DNA of 30,274 bases from Suillus spraguei (Eukaryota > Basidiomycota > Agaricomycetes > Boletales > Suillaceae). The stretch lies in the NCBI GenBank assembly GCA_016800925.1, contig JABCPU010000697.1, forward strand, positions 1-30,274, in the 5' to 3' direction. Each line of letters begins with the position of its first letter. Within the stretch, counting starts at the first letter, position 1. This document shows positions 19,263 through 29,385 of the stretch, in pieces. The translations under genes were made by a program, and so were the position numbers. The notes beneath the pieces are model-generated. The model saw nothing but the letters and a program-made list of their open reading frames with translations. It was not told the DNA's origin and made no database searches.

Positions 19263-22200
19263 ATGCCGGGGCGCGTATCTTCTGTCGAAGAGACCCTCAT
19301 CGCCAGTGTCCCTAAGATTTTTGACCAAGTTCAGAATTCCACTGCAAATCACCAGAAGAATATCGTTGCACTGCACAAACTCCACCTAGATGCTGCCGGT
19401 TTCACCGAACCCGTACACAATGGCAGAAGCATCAAGCTCACCGGTGAGCGTATATTTGAGGAGAAATTCAAAGACGTATTATGCAGGGCTGCTGCTGTGA
19501 AGAAAGGAACGTCGCAGGGCGACCGGGTAGTCAAGTTTGTTGGCGCGTATACAAAGTACATCAACGAGAAAGGTAAGATGCCTGCTCGTTTAACAAATTC
19601 TAGATCTCATCTTCTCATAGCCGCTGAGGTAAAGAAGGAGGATGACGATGATGATGACGACGAGACGACAGCCTCTCGGTTTGTTGAGAAAGTGCTTGCC
19701 TTCCTCCTAAATGGCTTTGAAGCCAAGGACAAGGTTGCACGCTACCGCTGCGTCCACTTTTTGGCCGAGATGGTTGCGCACTTGGGTGAAATTAGGTTGG
19801 CGATTTTTATGTCCAATAATTCGGGCTGACTAGGCACAGTGAACAGTTGTACACTAAGCTCCGCACAGCACTGTTCGAGCGCGTGCATGACAAAGAAACA
19901 TTTGTTCGAGTGCAGGCCGTTATTGCACTCTCGAAGCTATGCGGCTCGGAAGATCCATCCGATGTTGAAGAAGGAGAACCCACTGCTCTCGAGGTCTTGT
20001 TAGAGACTCTTAGTTGTGATCCTGCCGCGTTGGTTCATTTGTCATAAATTATCCAACAGTGTGCTCATTATTTCCCTTATAGAGACGTCCGTAGAGCCGC
20101 ATTGCTCAACATCCCTCTATCTTCAGCCACCCTAGATGCTGTCCTTGCTCGAACCCGCGACACTGACACAATCATGCGCAGGCTGGTTTATTCTGCTATC
20201 CTAGTCCAACATTGCTTCGCTTCTGATGGATCTGCAATGGGGCTCGTTCATCCTCGCGCGCTTACTATCGCCCAGAGAGAGTTCATCATTCGCAATGGTT
20301 TGGGTGATCGAGAGCCAGCGGTTCGCCATGCTGCAGCTTTATTACTCAGCAAATGGGTAGACGTTGCTCGTGGAGATGTCAAGAATGAAGAAAGCAAGAC
20401 CGCCAAAGATGATGTTCTTGCACTTCTAAGCCTCTTTGATCTTACGGAGAGCACGGTTGCAGAGGACGCACTCCTGAGTGTTTTGGACAGACGCCATGAT
20501 ATTTCCGATCACGTTGAGTTTAACGGTATGTTCCATTACAGAACCTTGGCCGGATAAGCTCATTCGTATGTCCACAGATGCCTACTGGGCCAACCTGACC
20601 CCAGAGCAAGCTTTTTTCGCTCGTGTTTTCGTTGACCACTGCATTGCCATTAAAGATGCGGAAAAACTAGATGCTTCTCTTCCGGTTGTGACTGCCCTTG
20701 CCTACTATATCCAAGCCGCCTACAATGCATACCAAGAAGACTTGGAGGTCGCCGAGCAAGAAAGAGTAATTCGTGGCGAACCAACTGAAGAAGAAGAAGA
20801 GGCTCGCATTGACAAGGAATTTGTCATAGGCGAGATGCTCAAGGTTGCGGTGAATCTAGACTACGCTGATGAGATTGGACGCCGAAAAATGTTCCAGCTT
20901 GTGAGAGACATGATCTCTCAGGAAGCACTACCCGAATCGCTTGTCGCTAGATGTTTGGACGTATTGCGAATACTGTCACCAAACGAGCGGGACCTCATTC
21001 GAGTCGTTGTTGAAGTAGTCCACGAGCTTAGGGATATCAGTGATGATGAAGAAGCTCTAGTAAGTTGAATACCTCTTTGTTTATATTCATTCTCATAATA
21101 ATCTTATCTTTGCTAGAAAGAGCCTGTAGATGACGGAGAGACCAATTTCGGCGAAACGCCCATGCCAACTCGCATGGCAGCCAAAGGACCAAAGCCATCA
21201 GAAGATATGTCTTCCGAAGAACGAGCCCGTATGGACGCGATTGATCTGCGTTGTCTGTCGCTTTGTATAGGCATGCTGGAGCGTGTTAACGGGGTGCGTC
21301 ATAACCCATGTTCCGTTTCCTAATCACTCACTGTTGCTCAGACATTCGAGGAAAATTCAACACTCGAAGGCATCCTTGGCGAGTTAATCATTCCTGCCGT
21401 CAAGCGTAAGGAGTTGGTACTTCGTGAAAAGGGTCTCATTTGTTTAGGTCTTTGTTGTCTTATTGCTCGAGTATGCATACGTTACCCCTCATACGATTTA
21501 GAAACTAATTAATTTCACAGCGCATGGCTCTCAATTCTTTCCAACTTTTTTTGGGTCAAATTCAGACTGCTCCGGAGGTCTTGAAGATCCGTGTGCTGCA
21601 GATCGTCTTTGACATTCTCATGGTACACGAAAATGACTTCTTGACCAAAGAGGGTGGTGCGGTGGGTAACAACAACTTCAAGCTTATTGCTATGTTTACA
21701 CTTTTGCAGAGCGAGCGTATCGTCGAGTTTTTATTGCATGTCCTGGAAAATGAGGAATCGGATAAAGTGCAAGCCCTTCTGTGTATCGGTCTTGCAAAGC
21801 TTGTCCTCGCCGGAATGATTTGTGATGACAAGGTTGGTGCCGATAAATTAGTACACGATGTCAGAAGGTGACGCCTATTCAGGTCCTGCAAAGCCTGGTT
21901 GCTGCATATCTTGCCCCGGACACGATTGATAACCAAGAAGTGCGCCAGTGCCTTGCCTACTTCTTTCCCGTATACTGCTACTCCTCCGCGGTTAACCAGC
22001 GGCGAATGCAACGGCTATTTATTGGATTGTTCGAGCAACTTGCCCCAGAAACCCGAAGTGTTGACGAAACTCAGGATATGGTCAGTCCTGCTCAAATAGC
22101 AGCTATGTTCGTGGATTGGACCGATCCGCAGAAAGCTATGTAAGGCAATGTTATTTGTGTTGAGTATCGGCTAAAATGATGCAGCGAGGTGCAAGATCAG

Positions 22201-23360
22201 CCAACCGACGAGACAATTCATATTGACCTAGCAAGCGACATCGCAAGAGCATTGTTCGATGACAAAATGATAAGTATGTGAATAACATTGTGGAGCGAGC
22301 CATTAACCGATGTTGAAATTGCAGAAGAGGACAAGAAGGTTCTATATCAGGTTCTTGGGCGGCTATACTTACCGGACAAGGTTGATGACGATAAAATCCG
22401 CACACTCAAATTACTACTTTACAACCTCAATTCTGTGAGTTCATCTGAGATTTCGTGTCGATCACAAAATCATCCACATACAGCGTCGACCGATCCGTGA
22501 CGCAGCAGCCAAGAATGCGCTTGCGAGATTTGATGCTGCGATCTCCAAGAGATATGCTGAGCAGCTAGAGAGCTTTAACGAGGAAGACTACAGGCAACTG
22601 GAATACCTGAAAGATTTGTTTGAGTTTCTTGATGACATCATTCCCTTGGACGACGGTGAGGAGGTTGACGTACCCCGCACTCGTGCTCGGAAGAGGTGTG
22701 ATTTCTGTTAAGCTGCCGTTCATACACGTTGAAACTGATTCAGTGGCGTAGGCGTTCAGAAAGCATTGCTACTGATACCACGGACAGCATTGCACCAGAT
22801 GAAAGTGTGGCTTCTGCTGCTTCTTCATCACACCCAAAGGGCAAGGGCAGAGGGAAACAAGCCAAGTAAGTAGACATTCGTTCACTATTAATTTCCAGTC
22901 GATCGATTGTTATTCAGGCGGAGACGTGTTTCTAATTCCGATGACTCGGATGATGTCCTGTCGTACGACCATGTTACCCCAGCACCTACACGAACCCTGC
23001 CAAAGCGGGCTGCGTGCGTCAATATATCATGGTTTTAATGCGGTCTTAACTCTTTCTCGCAGGTCTGCAAAGAAATCACAGAAAGCACAGTTAATAGAGG
23101 ATGACGATGAAAAGGAAGAGGAGGAGGAAGCTACACGCCCGCCGGTCTCTCGGAAGGGGCGAACTCCCATGCCGTAAGTCGCTTGCATAAGTAGGATATT
23201 ACATACTGATTTGGTCATATGCAGTAAAAGCAAAGCGAGGGGTGATATCCAGCCTGCTTCCGCTGGGAATACTAGTACCGTCGATTCTATCATGGATAGT
23301 GAAGAAGACGAAGAGGAGGAAGACGAAGTTGCTAATGATATATTGGCTTCGGAGGAGTAG
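19263..23360 (+). CDS. CND3: Condensin complex subunit CAP-G (Cnd3/Ycg1)
   Basis: Sixteen exons join in one frame to 1113 codons: 19263-19572, 19621-19795, 19840-20028, 20083-20525, 20578-21059, 21117-21293, 21342-21470, 21521-21832, 21883-22139, 22185-22273, 22325-22434, 22484-22695, 22752-22865, 22918-23013, 23063-23173, 23225-23360. The body is made of HEAT-type helical repeats, with family segments such as RFVEKVLAFLLNGFEAKDK, RYRCVHFLAEM, ERVHDKETFVRVQAVIALSKL, DVRRAALLNIPL, TRDTDTIMRRLVYSAIL and NGLGDREPAVRHAAALLLSKW. An Asp run follows the first exon. The last 250 residues are acidic and basic low-complexity sequence ending in Asp/Glu runs. The length suits the family. CAP-G with the kleisin CAP-H forms the DNA-binding safety-belt module of condensin I, which compacts mitotic chromosomes. 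No frameshifts were seen. Confidence 0.95.
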
Positions 23361-23655
23361 AATTTCCGTTATCTATGAGAGTACAGTATCTATTATGATT
23401 TATGTTTGTATCCCATACCGCTGTACTTGTACGTCCTGGATATCTAGTACGCCGGGACCCTGGTTTGCGCCGAGTTTTCGGGTGTCGAGTGTAATCGTTG
23501 ATTTTGTTTAGGTCACTCCGAAATAACAGGTAGTTGTATTGCCTGTTCAACATGGTATTGGAAAATTCCTTAACTGGCTTATCTCGTTCGCACGAAAACT
23601 AGAAAGCCGGCTGGTATATGTTTACCCTCAGCACCCCTGAAATATGCACCTTGTG
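23361..23655. other. 3' region between convergent genes
   Basis: About 295 bp between the condensin stop and the stop of the minus-strand small gene. It should hold both 3' untranslated regions; no gene is seen. Confidence 0.5.
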
Positions 23656-23935
23656 CTACTTGGTGATGTGAAAGGACCTTGTATCATGTAAGAGCTGAGC
23701 GTTGAGCATGGGACGTTGGTGGATCCATCGAAGAAGCACTAGCGCCGCTCTGGGAATAGTACTTGACATAGCTTTAGCAGTAGCCCATGTATAAATACCA
23801 GAGACTGAAGACAAACTCCCCCAAAACACCGTTGATACCACAGCGATTCCGAGCGTTGCACGACGCAACCATGGCGTAATATCTTCGTTCACCTGCAGGT
23901 TCCGACGACATATTGGTGGATTGGGTCCGTCTTTC
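23656..23935 (-). CDS. Small putative membrane protein, last exon only resolved
   Basis: From an AG acceptor at 23936-23938 (minus strand) the frame reads KDGPNPPICRRNLQVNEDIT, then PWLRRATLGIAVVSTVFWGSL and further residues to TAG at 23656-23658, about 93 codons. A hydrophobic stretch (IAVVSTVFWGSLSSVSGIY) suggests one membrane helix, and the tail is amphipathic with an Arg/His-rich end. No ATG lies in this frame upstream; a short 5' exon must lie between here and the methyltransferase 3' end, or overlap it, and I could not place it. The protein style looks like a conserved small mitochondrial or ER membrane protein, but I do not recognise it. Confidence 0.4.
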
Positions 23936-24080
23936 CTGATGGGACAAGGTGAACAAAAACGCACGGTTAATGTAATGGATCGTGATTGATACTGATACAA
24001 CTTGATGATTAGTCGAAAGCGAACACAAAAACAACGGCACTTGATTCGTTTGAGTGGATCTCCTTTAATCCTAGGCCTCT

Positions 24081-24964
24081 TCAATAGCCTCTCTGTTGTC
24101 TCTCTGCATCCGTAAGGGGGACATACTTCCCAGAGATCAACGACGGATTAGATATATAATTTTTGGAAGCCTACCATGACCCCCATCAGATTCTTCTTTG
24201 TGACTTTACCATTCTCGTCCTTGTCGACTTGGATGATCTGTTGAGAAAATGTGCCAACTGGTATGAACATGCGCCCAGGACTCTTGAGCTGATCTACTAG
24301 CTGCTGTGGGATCGTCGGGGCAGCGGCACCAACATGAATTGCATCGTATTTGGCAAAGTCGGTATATCCTTGACGACCATCGCCGGTGACGATAACAATC
24401 TCGGTTTTGTCGAGAGCGGAGTCTAGCCCATCTTGACTGAGATTACGCTTTGACCAATCAACGAGTTCGGGGATATGATCGATGCCCACGACAACGCCGC
24501 CGGGGACAAGGTGATGGAGTACGGCACAAAGGTAGCCGGAGCCACTTCCGACATCAAGAACGCGGTTTCCCGGGCCAAGAAAGTCGAGAAGGTGCTCGAT
24601 TGCGTGAGCGTGCTATAAAGGTACGTTAGAATCAATGAAAAAGAAATACGAAGAACTTGCCATGTGTGGTGCAGATATGGTGGCACCATACCCAATGGAT
24701 CTGTAGAACAAGAGAACTTACTATTAGTAGTAAGGCTCGGAGAGCAGGATGCGCACTGAGGCGAGTCCTGATATGCTTCCGATTTGTGTGTAACATAATT
24801 GATACGGTCAACTTTTGACATTGCCTGTTACGAGCCAGGTTGGAGAAGAGAAGTGATGAGTAGTGTGAACTGACCTGTACTACTTTATCTGAAGTGATAA
24901 TTCGTGCAGTGTGCATGTTTGCGATGAGGTCTGCATTGGTGCGACCAGAACAGCGCCAAGCCAT
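24081..24964 (-). CDS. PCM1: Protein-L-isoaspartate (D-aspartate) O-methyltransferase
   Basis: Five exons give 226 codons: 24964-24875, 24824-24757, 24700-24661, 24612-24175, 24125-24081. The enzyme transfers a methyl group from S-adenosylmethionine to abnormal isoaspartyl residues in aged proteins, starting their repair; it is usually cytosolic. Visible family segments in order are [39 protein letters not shown], the SAM-binding motif VLDVGSGSGYL, GIDHIPELVDWSKRNL, GDGRQGY, YDAIHVGAAAP, RMFIPVG, and the C-terminal YVPLTD carried on the last small exon. The length matches the family (about 226). Intron 3 (24613-24660) begins GCAAGT and ends TAG, a GC-AG intron; it alone joins SAPHM to HAHAIEH. 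The start is the first ATG. The symbol follows the family name, not a known locus. Confidence 0.95.
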
Positions 24965-25242
24965 TGTGGTATGTAATAGAGGGCGATTGGCGCTGGCGGC
25001 TGAAAATTGTATCCGAGGAGATTACGAACCGGTCCAGGAAAGGAAGGTGAACGGAGTCCGGAATCCACACGTTGACCCAGCCAAGCAGCAGCAAGCAGCA
25101 GCCAAGCAGCAGCCAAGCGGTAGCCAAGAATTTGGCCAGCAACTAGTGGCAGTACTGCGCGTTTCACTGACCACAGCAAACTATTTAATCTCCTTCCTTC
25201 TGGTCATTTGAAACCATTCCCCATCATGGACAACACTCCCAT
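24965..25242. promoter_or_regulatory. Divergent promoter region of methyltransferase and carrier genes
   Basis: 278 bp between two start codons that face away from each other, including the short tandem repeat at 25078-25128. No recognised factor sites. Confidence 0.5.
25078..25128. repeat. Short CAGC/CCAAG tandem repeat
   Basis: Repeating AGCAGC and AGCCAAGCAGC-type units over about 51 bp, about 115 bp upstream of both flanking start codons. Repeat length is likely variable between strains. Confidence 0.8.
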
Positions 25243-27472
25243 ATGGCCTCTGCTATCTACGTATTTCAGGTACGCTTTTGGAAACAATCAGCGCCTTGCT
25301 GTCCGTTGATGTCGTTGCTTCTTAGTCAATTTTAGAGGTATTTTTGCTATGTCTCGCAGGATACATACTCGCATGGCGTCGGATTATTGACAAACCCACT
25401 CAACGCGTTCGTTTTTCCCTGTTTTCGTTTTCAATCTTACTTATCCAAAATCCAGGTGATTAACCATATCAACATCTCCCTCTTCACGCCTGCCTGTTGT
25501 TTTTCCAAAGTCGCTTCTTCTTAAGTCCAGGTGCGCTTCATATTTTATCCGTCAGCATGATACTAACCTGCCACAGCAAAACTCAAGGAACTATGGGTTA
25601 TCCCAATCTTCTTTATAGCGTCACAATTTTCTCTGCACTCGTGGCAAGTGTCCTTTCGAGGATGTTCAGACTGAAGAAATCCCATCGGTGTGTTTTTTCT
25701 TCATTCATGCTCCCTGACCTGTTATCTGTCCCCTGTTCTCACATCATTGCTATTTCTAGCAACTTCGCTGTCGCAGCTTCGATGTTTATGAATTCGAACT
25801 CGCTACCTATCGCTCTCATGCAGAGTCTTGTGTCAGTACATGGCCTGAAATGGACCCCGGATGACAACAAAAACGCGATGCTGGGTCGCGCACTCACCTA
25901 CCTGGTACTCTATAGCACTCTCGGAATGATGGTGCGTTGCATTATATTTCGTCTATCGATTTCTTTTCTACGTCGGCATTGGCTTTCTAACGAAGCTCCC
26001 AAGCCACTTCTTGATCTTGTTCCGTACCCTTTTGTAAAATTGTTTATTTATATTGCTTACAGCTTCGCTGGAGCTACGGTGTCCGTTTGCTATCCTCTGT
26101 GGACGCCCCGCCTACACCAACCTCTCCCCACTCGCCCCTACTTCCGGATATGCCATACGATGCCGAGGGAGCCCCATGCGCTGATAATACATCAATATCA
26201 GATGAGACAACACTCAGCGAGCATCATGGTTCATCCAGGTTCCGGCCCACGAGCCCTTCTCATCACTGGCAAACGCAGCCTTCACATCACCGGCAAACAC
26301 AGGCCCATACCCAACCCGTATTCGTAACTTCGTCTCTTGATGATGCAGATGTCAGTGATCAAGATACAGCGTGTGAAGTTCCTTCCTTCATCCCAGAGCC
26401 TTCAGGCCGTATATACCGACAGCTGCGTCCGCACCCCTCGGTATCTCGCGCACTTGAACACTCGCCTTTACTTTCTCATCCACGCTCCCCGCACCTAGCA
26501 CAGAACACAGCTATATACCACTCCTTCCCAAATTCACCTGTGCGGGAACAAGCAGCTTTGGTCTCGAACAGTGTCACGCCCGCAGACTCGGAGGACGAGA
26601 TAGAAGATGGGGCACAAGTTACAAGTGAAGCTTTCCGGCACCGTCGACACCATAAGAGACTGCACACTGGTCTCCGGCACGCCTGGAAGTACACTAAAAA
26701 CGGATGGCGCCGTGTCAATGCGTTCATGACGATGCCCCTATGGGCCTCCCTCCTTAGTCTCTCGTCGCATGTATTCCGTCACTCCAATCTGCACTTGAAC
26801 GCATGCAACCTGTCAAAGGCGCCTTGGTGCTGCAGGCAACTGCAGTATACCACTGACACTTGTAGTGCTTGGAGCATACTTCTATTCCGAACCTCCCGAG
26901 GATAACGTGCAAGATGAAGACCTGATGAACTCCGAGACCAACGAGACAAGGCGGGACCTTGTGCAGGACAAGTCTCGCACCTCACTGCTCAGTACCTTCC
27001 AGGAGATGCTGGCACTCAAACGGACACAGCCGCAGCCCCAGATGTGTGGGGAAAGCAAGACAGTGTTCGTGGCGGTCCTTGCGAGGATGATCGTCGTCCC
27101 GGCTGTGATGCTTCCTGTGTTGGCGGTTCTTGCGATGTTTGATGTCCACGATATATTTGCGGAGTAAGTGCCTTGAATCATTTCATAGATAATTGCTGAT
27201 ATACTGCTTTTCAATAGCCCTGTGTTCGTGGTGTCGAATGTGCTTTGATAGCAAGCCCACCAGCTCTGACACTCGCGCAGGTGCGTTGAGGTACCCATAC
27301 TAGATTATCGTGATTGACTTATGCTTGCGTGTTGAACAGATAACGCAAGCAGCCTCGAACGACTCATTTGAGAGGCTAATATCACGGACGATTTTTCTGG
27401 TCGTATTGCATTATCACCCCACCGAGCACGATCTTAGTCGTCGTTCTCGGGTTGTTGATTACAAAGCTATAA
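25243..27472 (+). pseudogene. PIN-like auxin efflux carrier family gene, broken by about six frameshifts
   Basis: Eight exons with intact GT-AG sites can be traced: 25243-25269, 25326-25406, 25456-25530, 25577-25687, 25760-25931, 26063-27163, 27218-27280, 27340-27472. Exons 1-3 give MASAIYVFQ-SILEVFLLCLAGYILAWRR and VINHINISLFTPA; later exons give KLKELWVIPIFF, VAASMFMNSNSLPIALMQSL, LGRALTYLVLYSTLG, a hydrophilic loop of about 250 residues, FMTMPLWASLLSL, SIPLTLVVLGAYFYSEPPED, KTVFVAVLARMIVVPAVMLP and SPPALTLAQ-ITQAASNDSFERLISRTIF. This is the ten-helix fungal PIN-like (PILS) layout, with two membrane halves around a loop. Single-base shifts lie near 25513-25520, 25618-25622, 26757-26765, 26830-26834, 27243-27247 and in the T run at 27392-27396. 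The traced stop is 27470-27472. I saw no nonsense substitutions, so recent decay or assembly error is possible. Confidence 0.85.
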
Positions 27473-29385
27473 TCTGGATGCGGTACGCTTCGCTGTGTTT
27501 CATGATTCCTTGATAGCTGAATGTCAGATGTCAGATTTTGTGTGGATATTTTTTGATCTTATTTGCTTGCGAAACCTGGATCTTTTTTACGTTTCTTTGT
27601 TGACGGGGCGGGCGAGTTTGTATACGTGCATACTGATCTATCGCTGAGACTTTGTGGTGTCTTACACTTGTGCATGATAAAATCAGTGGTCTTCTGGAAC
27701 TTTCAAACGCTGTTCGGAAGTGGAACCACAAGCGAGTATTGGGTGTCACTTTATTTGCGATCATGGAAGTGGCACCGACACTTTGGCCTATAAGTTTCTA
27801 ACGCTAACACAATTCAGGGGCCCGCACAGGACGTAAATAACAAACTCGTTCCTATTCGTATCTATTCCGGGCATGGTCCAGACCTCGATAAGGCGCCCGC
27901 TCCTTAACTTGGAAGTTAGCACGCGTTTTTTCGTGCTGGATGAAGTTGAAACATCACCACCATATTTGATTCGTTAGCGACAAGCCGTACGCAGTTAGAT
28001 ATTAGTGCCGATGCTGGGATCCGACTGATACGCCGGGCCACCACGGCAGCCGCGTCGATAGCGGTTCTTCATCTAGACAGATCCAGCGCATCCCCCAGTA
28101 CGATGAGAAGATACGGAACGGCACTCCGCCTGCAATCGATACGGATCTAAAATACGCATCCATATCATACTGTCCGAAACAGTAGATAAGGATGGTGCCG
28201 TGGCTCATGATATCCCACACCGTCGCGGTGTTTTTGTGCCTAGGATCAAAGTTCAATAAAGCCAGTCTGGACAGGACTCCAGGGGGATTCACACTGTGGA
28301 CCCATTCGGGCAGACAGACTTTAAGGATCTTGTATGTAGATAATGGTGTCACGCCAGCTAGGGCGAGCCACGGACATGTCCTGTGATGAGCATTGCCCTC
28401 GATCTATTACGAGTACAAGAGATGGTGGCGTAGATATCCAATCAGCTCCGAGGGAGACCTTCGATGGGATAAGACACACTTTATGCTGCTAAGGACATGG
28501 ATGATGGAGATGCCGAAGATCGTGTTTGTTGATATTGGCGATGCTAATGCCGAGTGTGGATCAAGTACGGACGTCTTTCAAGGGTGCGGGGAGCGACGGT
28601 CGGGCATAGAAGAATGCTAGGTGGGAGCGTGGGAAGCAGTGCAAGGGAGTTGGTAGGTGTGCACGAGTTTGCTATTAATCAAAAGTTCATCGTGCAGGAT
28701 GACGAGGGAGCCAGAACAGGCCCAGCACGGGGAGAGAGGAACTTGGAGATACGGAGAGTGCGGGAGGTCGCGATCGAGAGGCCTGGGCCTGACCGCGATT
28801 TCTTGGAGAAAGTTACAGTTCTAAGGGTGTTGGATTGCCAGTAAGTAAGTACTTGGACGTGGGTGGCGCTGGCTTGCCAGGGTGACTAGTACATAGGCCT
28901 GGCTTCACTGGCATTAGATTAGCGACGACCTACCATCATCTACCCCTAGTCTACGTTCTAGATTCAAATGCCAGGGGGCTCCGTCAAACTAGAAATGGGG
29001 AAAGCTCACCAAGTTTAAAGGCATCCGTCATTTGGGGGCCTCAGTCCCTCATGAGGCTTCCGGCTCAGAATCGAGTGCCGGTAGCCTAGACTAGACTGAT
29101 ATTCGTTACAAATTCGGCAGCAGTACTTGTGCTACCATCTGACTCTTTGTTGAAAGCTGTGCTTATTGTGCGGCCTAGCGAGTTGGAGGATGCCGAAGCG
29201 ACGTGGTCCACATTTATCTATGTGAATTCTGAAACGATTGTGGGGTGCATGGGTATTACATTTCACACAACTTTCCTTTTCAACAGAAATCTTCGTCCTT
29301 CATTACATTTACATCATTCCTGATCTATTCCAGCCCCTAGTGGATCCGCCAAGTCCCACTTTCGTCGTTTGAGGAACCGCCTGGC
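27473..29385. other. Gene-poor 1.9-kb stretch
   Basis: No recognisable family. A minus-strand frame at 28002-28352 (116 codons, no ATG) and plus-strand frames at 28393-28620 and 28554-28844 are open but resemble nothing I know and lack convincing splicing. Two small potential hairpins lie near 29040-29090: GCCTCA...TGAGGC, then an overlapping AGGCTTCCGGC...GCCGGTAGCCT. The last part should hold the promoter of the MFS gene. Confidence 0.4.

Noticed and set aside
9428..23360. Polo kinase, RING ligase and condensin as a functional gene cluster
   Set aside because: They are separate eukaryotic units on different strands with relics between; shared mitotic roles of two of them are not evidence of a cluster.
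24148..24489. 113-codon frame as a complete methyltransferase
   Set aside because: It is only the SAM-binding half; the upstream exons and the small last exon with YVPLTD are clearly present.
24894..25211. Plus-strand frame rich in Lys-Gln-Gln
   Set aside because: It is the antisense of the methyltransferase start plus the short tandem repeat.
28002..28352. 116-codon minus-strand frame
   Set aside because: No ATG, no splice context and no recognisable family; it cannot be called a gene.
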